In this document: one piece after another, positions 6,373 through 11,380 of the stretch
Layout: every line of letters starts with the position of its first letter
Numbering within the stretch: position 1 is the stretch's first letter
NCBI GenBank assembly: GCA_017853735.1
Contig: JAFMJA010000065.1
Location: forward strand, 1 to 11,380
Direction: 5' to 3'
Origin: Burkholderiaceae bacterium
Lineage (GTDB): Bacteria; Pseudomonadota; Gammaproteobacteria; Burkholderiales; Burkholderiaceae_C
DNA: 11,380 nt
Made by a program: the position numbers and the translations under genes
The notes under the pieces: model-generated
The model's input: the letters and a program-made list of their open reading frames with translations, nothing else
Told to the model about the DNA's origin: nothing
The model's database searches: none

Positions 6373-7170
6373 TTAATGACTCGTGCCCAGATAGGCACTG
6401 ATCACCTCTTCGTTGTTGCGCACCTCTTCAGGTGTGCCGTCACCAATCTTCTTGCCATAGTCCAGCACTACCACCCGGTCGCTGATGTCCATGACCACAC
6501 CCATGTCGTGCTCGATCAAAACCACCGTGGTGCCAAATTCATCGTTCACATCCAGCACAAAGCGGCACATGTCCTGCTTTTCTTCCAGGTTCATGCCGGC
6601 CATCGGCTCATCGAGCAGCAAGACCTGGGGTTCCATGGCCAGGGCGCGCCCCAGGTCCACCCGCTTTTGCAGCCCGTATGGCAACTGCCCGACAGGCGTC
6701 TTGCGCATAGCCTGGATTTCCAGGAAATCGATGATGTGCTCGACAAACTCGCGGTGCCGAACCTCTTCCTTGTCAGCGCCCCCGATGCCAAAAGGATTGC
6801 GAAAAGCCTGGGAGAACAGACTGCTTTTCATGCGCAGGTTGCGTCCGGTCATGATGTTGTCGATCACGCTCATGCCTTTGAACAGAGCCAGGTTCTGAAA
6901 AGTGCGTGCGATGCCCATGGTGGCCACCTGGTGGCTGTCCATGTGGTCAAAGGTTTCGCCCCGAAAGGTGATGGTGCCTTGCTGGGGGGTATAGACGCCA
7001 TTGATGCAGTTGAGCATGGAGCTTTTGCCCGCGCCGTTGGGGCCGATGATGGCGCGCACCTCGTGCTCGCGCACATTAAAAGAGATGTCGGTCAGGGCCT
7101 TGACGCCGCCAAAGGCCAGGCTGATGTTTTTCACATCGAGGATGACCTCGCCAATGTTTTTTCCAGTCAT
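6373..7170 (-). CDS. livG: Liv-type ABC transporter ATP-binding protein LivG
   Basis: This 265-residue cytoplasmic ATPase should work as a heterodimer with LivF. Motifs: Walker A GPNGAGKSS (43-51), Q-loop Gln92 in ARTFQN, Walker B VLLLDE (183-188), and switch His221 in IEHDMG. The signature motif reads LPYGLQKR (163-170) instead of LSGGQ; a YGQQ-type variant is normal for LivG. The insert around residues 113-140 (KSSLFSQAFRNPFG and after) is typical of the LivG/BCA branch. The ATG overlaps the upstream ligase TGA as ATGA, and AGGAGG (7180-7175) lies four bases upstream, so the two are translationally coupled. This directly ties the ligase to the transporter. The gene is followed by livH after 12 bases. 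Confidence 0.94.
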   Translation of the reverse strand: MTGKNIGEVILDVKNISLAFGGVKALTDISFNVREHEVRAIIGPNGAGKSSMLNCINGVYTPQQGTITFRGETFDHMDSHQVATMGIARTFQNLALFKGMSVIDNIMTGRNLRMKSSLFSQAFRNPFGIGGADKEEVRHREFVEHIIDFLEIQAMRKTPVGQLPYGLQKRVDLGRALAMEPQVLLLDEPMAGMNLEEKQDMCRFVLDVNDEFGTTVVLIEHDMGVVMDISDRVVVLDYGKKIGDGTPEEVRNNEEVISAYLGTSH

Positions 7171-9113
7171 GCCGCCTCCTTCACAGGGGCGAAAGTCTTG
7201 GCATCTTCGATCCGCAGCGTAGCGCTCACCACACCGGAGCGTCCATCATCAAACTTGACCTGGGTCTCGATGAATTGCTCGTTCAGGCCAGCGTACAAGG
7301 CATCGACGAGTGGCTGGTACTTGTCGGCGATGAAGCCCCGTCGCACCTTGTTGGTACGGGTTAGTTCGCCGTCGTCGGCGTCAAGCTCCTTGTGCAAGAC
7401 CAGAAAGCGACTGATCTGGCTGCCTGCCAGACGCTCATCCGCAATCAGGTCGGCATTGATCTGTTCCACACATTCGCGCAGCAGCTGGTAGACCTCGGGT
7501 TTTTGCGCCAGGTCGGTGTACCCGGCATAGGGCAGGTTGCGTCGTTCGGCCCAGTTGCCCACCGCGTCAAAGTCGATGTTGAGCATCACACACACCTGGT
7601 CGCGGCCATCGCCATAGGCCACTGCCTCCTTGATATAGGGGAAGAACTTGAGCTTGTTCTCCACATACTTGGGCGCAAACATGGCGCCATCAAACCTACC
7701 GCCTGCAATGCGGCCCACATCCTTGACCCGGTCGATGATTTTGAGGTGGCCGTGGGCATCTATAAAGCCGGCATCGCTGGTGTGGTACCAACCATCAGCC
7801 GTCAACACCTCGGCAGTGGCCGCGTCATTTTTGTAGTAACCCTTGAGCAAGCCCGGCGAGCGCACCAGAATCTCACCGTTATCGGAGACCTTGATTTCCA
7901 CTCCGGAGCAAGGCACGCCCACTGTGTCGGCCCGGGCCTGGTTGTCAGGCTGCAGGCAGACAAATACCGCAGTCTCGGTGGAACCATAAAGCTGCTTGAG
8001 GTTGACCCCGATGGCGCGGTAGAAAGTGAACAGGTCTGGGCCGATGGCCTCGCCTGCGGTGTAGGCCACCCGCACCCGGCTCAGACCCAGGTTGTTGCGC
8101 AGTGGTCCGTAGACCAGAAGATTGCCCAGGGCATATCGCAATCGGTCTGCCAGGCCCACCGGTTTGCCATCCATCAGGGCGGGGCCCACACGCTTGGCCA
8201 GCGCCATGAAGTACTGGAACATCTGGCGCTTGATGGACCCGGCATCCTCCATGCGGATCATCACGCTGGTGAGCAGCCCCTCGAACACCCGTGGCGGCGC
8301 AAAGTAGTAGGTCGGCCCCACCTCCTTCAGGTCAATACTGACGGTGGCGGCAGACTCCGGGCAGTTCACCACATAACCACAAGCCAGCCACTGGGCGTAA
8401 CTGAAGATGTTCTGCCCAATCCAGGCAGGTGGCAGATAGGCCAGCACTTCCTCATCGGCGGTGAGCCGGTCAAACTCGGCGCCGGCCTGGGCCCGGTCGA
8501 TCAGGCTACGGTGGGTATGCACCACGCCCTTGGGGTTTCCGGTCGTGCCAGAGGTAAAGAACATGGCGGCCACATCGTCTGGCGAACAACGGTCGACTTC
8601 ACTCTGAAAGAAATGCGGGTGCTGCTTGGCAAACACATCACCCGCCGCCACCAGTTCATCCAGGGAGCCCAGGCCCTGTTCCGCGTAATTGCGCAGGCCG
8701 CGCGGGTCGTCGTAATAGATATGGCTCAATTGCGGGCACTGTTCGCGGACTTCCAGCAGCTTGTCCACCTGCTCCTGATCTTCTGCCAGGGCAAACCGCA
8801 CTTCCGCGTTATTCACCGGAAACACATATTCGGCCGCCACCGCATCCTGGTACAGCGGTACGGGTATGGCGCCCAGCGCCTGGGCAGCCAGCATGGTGGC
8901 GTACAGGCGTGGCCGGTTGGCACCCACCACCACCAGATGCTCACCTCGACGCAATCCCGCCTGGTGTAGGCCGCAGGCGATGGAGCGCACCATGTCAGCA
9001 AGCTGCTGCCAGCTCAGCGTCTGCCAGATGCCATATTCTTTCTCGCGCATGGCGCTGGCCGTCGGGCGTTCGCCGGCGTGCTTCTGCAAAAGTTGCGGAA
9101 AAGTAGTCTGCAT
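7167..9113 (-). CDS. AMP-forming acyl-CoA synthetase (long-chain FadD15-like)
   Basis: The 648-residue adenylate-forming ligase makes acyl-CoA plus AMP and PPi from a carboxylate, ATP and CoA. Canonical motifs are all present: P-loop FTSGTTGNPKG (186-196), YGSTE (376-380), YHTSD (443-447) with the ribose-binding Asp, the hinge DRVKD (461-465), and LTRTNKVRRG (584-593) near the C-terminal lobe, the usual ending of long-chain acyl-CoA synthetases. Length fits that branch (about 600-650). It is soluble with no signal peptide. It is the first gene of the operon, probably read from a promoter near 9150-9178, with a leader of about 30 bases; GGA about six bases before ATG is a modest Shine-Dalgarno. 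The 4-base overlap with livG indicates that import and activation are co-expressed. Substrate could be a fatty or aryl-aliphatic acid; this is not decided by the motifs. Confidence 0.92.
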   Translation of the reverse strand: MQTTFPQLLQKHAGERPTASAMREKEYGIWQTLSWQQLADMVRSIACGLHQAGLRRGEHLVVVGANRPRLYATMLAAQALGAIPVPLYQDAVAAEYVFPVNNAEVRFALAEDQEQVDKLLEVREQCPQLSHIYYDDPRGLRNYAEQGLGSLDELVAAGDVFAKQHPHFFQSEVDRCSPDDVAAMFFTSGTTGNPKGVVHTHRSLIDRAQAGAEFDRLTADEEVLAYLPPAWIGQNIFSYAQWLACGYVVNCPESAATVSIDLKEVGPTYYFAPPRVFEGLLTSVMIRMEDAGSIKRQMFQYFMALAKRVGPALMDGKPVGLADRLRYALGNLLVYGPLRNNLGLSRVRVAYTAGEAIGPDLFTFYRAIGVNLKQLYGSTETAVFVCLQPDNQARADTVGVPCSGVEIKVSDNGEILVRSPGLLKGYYKNDAATAEVLTADGWYHTSDAGFIDAHGHLKIIDRVKDVGRIAGGRFDGAMFAPKYVENKLKFFPYIKEAVAYGDGRDQVCVMLNIDFDAVGNWAERRNLPYAGYTDLAQKPEVYQLLRECVEQINADLIADERLAGSQISRFLVLHKELDADDGELTRTNKVRRGFIADKYQPLVDALYAGLNEQFIETQVKFDDGRSGVVSATLRIEDAKTFAPVKEAA

Positions 9114-9149
9114 ACCTCGTCCAGAGAAACAACTTCTTAAATACTAGGG

Positions 9150-9178
9150 ATTAATTTGACGTCAGGCTGTCGTTTCAA
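9150..9178 (-). promoter_or_regulatory. Candidate sigma-70 promoter for the ligase-liv operon
   Basis: On the minus strand TTGAAA (9178-9173) and ATTAAT (9155-9150) are separated by 17 bases, giving 5/6 and 4/6 matches to the -35 and -10 consensus. Transcription would begin near 9143, about 30 bases before the ATG at 9113. The -35 and -10 elements interleave with those of the divergent promoter, so the two directions should compete. Prediction by eye only. Confidence 0.4.
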
Positions 9179-9185
9179 TGACAAT
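9156..9185 (+). promoter_or_regulatory. Candidate sigma-70 promoter for the Crp/Fnr-type regulator
   Basis: TTGACG (9156-9161) and GACAAT (9180-9185) are 18 bases apart, matching the -35 at 5/6 and -10 at 4/6. A start near 9192 would leave a leader of about 24 bases before the GTG at 9216, including the Shine-Dalgarno. The -35 contains the 8-base palindrome TGACGTCA (9157-9164). Prediction by eye only. Confidence 0.35.
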
Positions 9186-9215
9186 TAATGCCTTAATTCC
9201 CTAGGGGGTTTCCCT

Positions 9216-9932
9216 GTGAATTCCGAACCCTTACTCCACCAGCGCCGCAGGCCACTCCACACCAAGGAACTCGCCGGCATTCCCTGGCTCACTAGCCTGG
9301 AGCCCGACGCGCGCGCTGTTGCCGAATCGGAGCTGCGCGTCACCGAGGTTCAGCCGGGTGATTTGGTCTGCCGGGTGGGCAGGCCGGTCACCTACTGGTT
9401 TGGCGTGGTTCAAGGCTTGTTCAAGATGAGCAGCGACACGCCGGATGGACGCAGCATGACCTTTACCGGCCTGCCGCCAGGAGGCTGGTTTGGCGAGGGC
9501 ACGGTGCTCAAACGCGAGGACTACCGCTACAACATTCAGGCCCTGCGCGCCGGGCTGATTGCGGGCCTGCCGGTGGATACTTTTTTCACCCTGCTGGATA
9601 ACTCACTGGGTTTCAACCGCTTCATCATGAACCAGCTCAATGAGCGGTTGGGCCAGTTCATCGCGGCGCGTGAAATAGACCGCATGACCCAGCCTGAGCT
9701 GAGGGTGGCGCGCAACCTGGCGGCACTGTTCAACACCGCGTTGTTTCCCGGAGTGGGTGAGGTATTGCGCATCACCCAGCAAGAGCTGGCCTATCTGGCT
9801 GGCTTGTCGCGCCAGCGGGTCAATCGAGCACTGTCGGTGCTGGAGCAGCAGGGGCTGATCCGAATTGAATACGGAGGGCTGCGCGTGCTCGACCTGGAAG
9901 GCCTGCGAACCCGAAATTTCAACCTCTCATAG
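9216..9932 (+). CDS. Crp/Fnr-family transcriptional regulator
   Basis: This 238-residue DNA-binding regulator starts at GTG, with AGGGGG (9203-9208) seven bases upstream. An N-terminal cyclic-nucleotide-binding-type beta-roll (about 25-125, with GWFGEG at 90-95) is followed by a dimerisation helix (about 130-158) and a C-terminal winged helix (about 184-226) with RITQQELAYLAGLSRQRVNR. The recognition helix has SRQRVNR where E. coli Crp has SRETVGR: both arginines are kept but the specificity-setting Glu is Gln, so the DNA site should differ from TGTGA. Only one cysteine (Cys52) is present, so it is not an Fnr-type [4Fe-4S] sensor, and the cAMP-contacting Arg-Ser pair of Crp is not evident. 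It is divergent from the ligase-liv operon and is the best candidate to regulate it, perhaps in response to an acyl-CoA or redox signal (inference). Its stop overlaps the convergent receptor gene. Confidence 0.9.
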   Translation: MNSEPLLHQRRRPLHTKELAGIPWLTSLEPDARAVAESELRVTEVQPGDLVCRVGRPVTYWFGVVQGLFKMSSDTPDGRSMTFTGLPPGGWFGEGTVLKREDYRYNIQALRAGLIAGLPVDTFFTLLDNSLGFNRFIMNQLNERLGQFIAAREIDRMTQPELRVARNLAALFNTALFPGVGEVLRITQQELAYLAGLSRQRVNRALSVLEQQGLIRIEYGGLRVLDLEGLRTRNFNLS

Positions 9933-11380
9933 GGGCAGGCTCAAGCGCAGCCCCAGGGTCCAGTTGTAGCCAGGGGCGGGTTCGTAGTATTGCTGAGAAC
10001 TCTGGTTGACGATGACCGAGCCCACATAGCGCTGATCGGTCACATTGTCGGCCCGCGCGTACGCAGTCAGGCTGCCCTTGCCCACTGCCCAACCGTGGCT
10101 GGCCTTGAGGTTGAAGGTGGTGTAGCCATCGGCTGAGGCGGCATTGGTGTCATCCGCGTAAAGTCGACCAGCGCTGATAGCCTCAACGCCTCCTTGCAAA
10201 CCTACCGTTGGCTTGCGACGGTTGATGCTTGCCCCGTTTTGTGCCCAATTCAACTCCGCGAACAGAAATTGCTGTGGGATGCCAGGAATTTTATTTCCGG
10301 AATTGACAGTAATAGCGGTCGAGCTTCTGTATGAGCTGAAAGTTTGGGTGAACTGAGCATCAATGGCTGAGGCTGACACTTGAGCCCGCAAGTTTTCAGT
10401 TAGCAAACTGCGAAACGCAAATTCCCAACCCAAACGCGACGTACCCGGTGCATTTTTGTAGGTAGAAATACCGCTGGAATTACTGGCTATAACAATCTCA
10501 TCGGTGGTGTTGATTTGAAACAACGTGAAGTCCACTCGCGAACGAGGGCTTGGAATCCATTTGGCGCCCAATTCGTAATGCTGACTGCTTGCCGCCCCAA
10601 TGCTGGTATTGAAACTCGGCAAGCTGGAGCCGTTGTAAGCCATCTCAGCCAATGTGGGCGTTTCAAACCCTTTTCCATAGTTGGCATAGATATTCAAATT
10701 GTCATTGGCATGCCAAGTGACGCCCAGCACCGGGTTGACTGAGCTATAGGAGATATTTCCTGAACCATTGCCATCGCTTAAATAATAGTCTTCGCTCAAC
10801 ATGCGAACCGTGCTGTATCGGGCTCCACCAGTCAGCGAAAATTGCTCAGACACCATGGCGGTTGCCTGAGCAAACAGATCACTACTTTCAGCTTGGTTGT
10901 CTTCTGAGCGAGTCGTGGAAGTTTTTTCACCCAAGCTGGCGGCGCCACCCTGACGATATTCCCGTGAACGATCGAATTCATAACCCGCAGCCCAACGGAC
11001 TGGGATAGAGGCGAGATTGAACTTCTCGTTGTATTGGATTCCTAGACCGTAAAAGGCGCGGTTTAGCCCCACCCACTTGTCAGTTGATTGGTATTGCGTG
11101 TTGTCGCGCGTGCCGAAATATGCTCTGGCGCTGATCGATCTGCTGTCATCTAATTGATGCATAAGCGTCGAACCAACTTGATTTTGGAAAACAATTTTCC
11201 TAGTCCTCGTACTCACTGTACTAGATCCAGCCTGCTGAGGATTTGCTGCCAATTGCGAAGCCGTCAATCCTGCCGGGTCCTGCGCCAGTGGCATATCAAA
11301 CTGGTTGAACACCAGATTTACCCGAGTCTTCTCATCCGGGCCAAAGCTGAGCTTGCCATTGAACTGCTTGCGCTGGGTCG
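9927..11380 (-). CDS. TonB-dependent outer-membrane receptor, C-terminal part (5' end outside window)
   Basis: The reading frame stays open to the window edge (at least 483 residues, frame from 11378), so the true start, signal peptide, TonB box and plug domain lie outside. What is present is a beta-barrel: alternating amphipathic strands such as SLTGGARYS, NINIYANYGKGFETPTLAEM-like sequence (GKGFETPTLAEM is the classic TonB-receptor barrel motif), HYELGAKWIPSPRSRVDFTLFQIN within the middle, and a last strand YNWTLGLRLSLPL. The final residue is Leu, not the common Phe. Such receptors import iron chelates, cobalamin or other scarce ligands with energy from TonB-ExbBD; the ligand is not readable here. 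Parts are AT-richer than the neighbours (about 42% G+C at 10441-10500 versus about 63% at 9781-9840), possibly a transferred or fast-evolving gene. It is convergent with the regulator, overlapping by six bases, and probably not part of the liv unit. Confidence 0.88.
   Translation of the reverse strand, partial: TQRKQFNGKLSFGPDEKTRVNLVFNQFDMPLAQDPAGLTASQLAANPQQAGSSTVSTRTRKIVFQNQVGSTLMHQLDDSRSISARAYFGTRDNTQYQSTDKWVGLNRAFYGLGIQYNEKFNLASIPVRWAAGYEFDRSREYRQGGAASLGEKTSTTRSEDNQAESSDLFAQATAMVSEQFSLTGGARYSTVRMLSEDYYLSDGNGSGNISYSSVNPVLGVTWHANDNLNIYANYGKGFETPTLAEMAYNGSSLPSFNTSIGAASSQHYELGAKWIPSPRSRVDFTLFQINTTDEIVIASNSSGISTYKNAPGTSRLGWEFAFRSLLTENLRAQVSASAIDAQFTQTFSSYRSSTAITVNSGNKIPGIPQQFLFAELNWAQNGASINRRKPTVGLQGGVEAISAGRLYADDTNAASADGYTTFNLKASHGWAVGKGSLTAYARADNVTDQRYVGSVIVNQSSQQYYEPAPGYNWTLGLRLSLPL

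Larger units (their letters stand above)
9144..9204. promoter_or_regulatory. Inverted repeats bracketing the divergent promoters; candidate operator
   Basis: CTAGGGATTAA (9144-9154) faces TTAATTCCCTAG (9193-9204), reverse complements except for one extra base. Inside them TTAATT (9151-9156) faces AATTAA (9183-9188). The palindrome TGACGTCA lies at 9157-9164. None matches the Crp (TGTGA-N6-TCACA) or Fnr (TTGAT-N4-ATCAA) consensus well. Position between a regulator and its divergent operon makes this the likely regulatory region, but which element is bound is unknown. Confidence 0.35.

Noticed and set aside
6376..7491. 371-codon plus-strand open frame opposite livG and the ligase 3' end
   Set aside because: Antisense shadow of two motif-bearing overlapping genes; no family signal.
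7392..8969. 525-codon plus-strand open frame opposite the acyl-CoA synthetase
   Set aside because: Antisense shadow: His/Gln/Val-rich translation without recognisable domains, fully inside a gene with canonical motifs.
9156..9185. Classical Fnr or Crp box in the divergent promoter region
   Set aside because: No TTGAT-N4-ATCAA or TGTGA-N6-TCACA with acceptable matches; only partial half-sites are present.

Overview
This window looks like the chromosome of a betaproteobacterium, most likely Burkholderiales/Comamonadaceae. The reasons are a Bug-type (TctC-like) binding-protein remnant, a complete Liv-type ABC transporter interleaved with two acyl-CoA ligase genes, a divergent Crp/Fnr-family regulator, and coding DNA near 60% G+C. 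The genus is inferred from gene content only; there is no rRNA or other marker gene here.

Nearly all of it (about 9113 down to 44) reads as one long minus-strand transcription unit. In order of transcription it holds: a 648-residue fatty-acyl/aryl-CoA synthetase (9113-7167), livG ATPase (7170-6373), livH permease (6360-5431), a 63-codon ORF made mostly of a tandem 23-residue repeat (5434-5243), livM permease (5198-4125), a LivK-like periplasmic binding protein (4049-2712), a 135-base spacer packed with three inverted repeats, livF ATPase (2576-1764), a PaaK-like CoA ligase with an aberrant phosphate-binding loop (1754-486), and a truncated Bug-type solute-binding gene (397-68) that runs straight into an intrinsic terminator (65-44). 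Two ATGA stop/start overlaps and short gaps support co-transcription.

The working model is a capture-and-activate module. The binding protein and LivHMGF import a carboxylic acid, and one or both AMP-forming ligases trap it as a CoA thioester. Liv-type transporters are known to carry aromatic acids and other organic acids as well as branched-chain amino acids, so a non-amino-acid substrate is plausible. The substrate itself is not determined by the sequence.

On the plus strand, a Crp/Fnr-family regulator (9216-9932) is divergent from the operon across about 100 bases. That gap holds overlapping candidate promoters and inverted repeats, so the regulator is the natural candidate to control the operon and itself. 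Its stop codon overlaps by 6 bases the 3' end of a convergent, incomplete TonB-dependent outer-membrane receptor gene (11380-9927), which is AT-richer in places and probably a separate unit.

The most unusual points are the three-arm alternative hairpin set between the binding-protein gene and livF, the in-frame tandem repeat wedged between livH and livM with a possible reinitiation relay into livM, and the ligase whose phosphate-binding loop does not match the family consensus.
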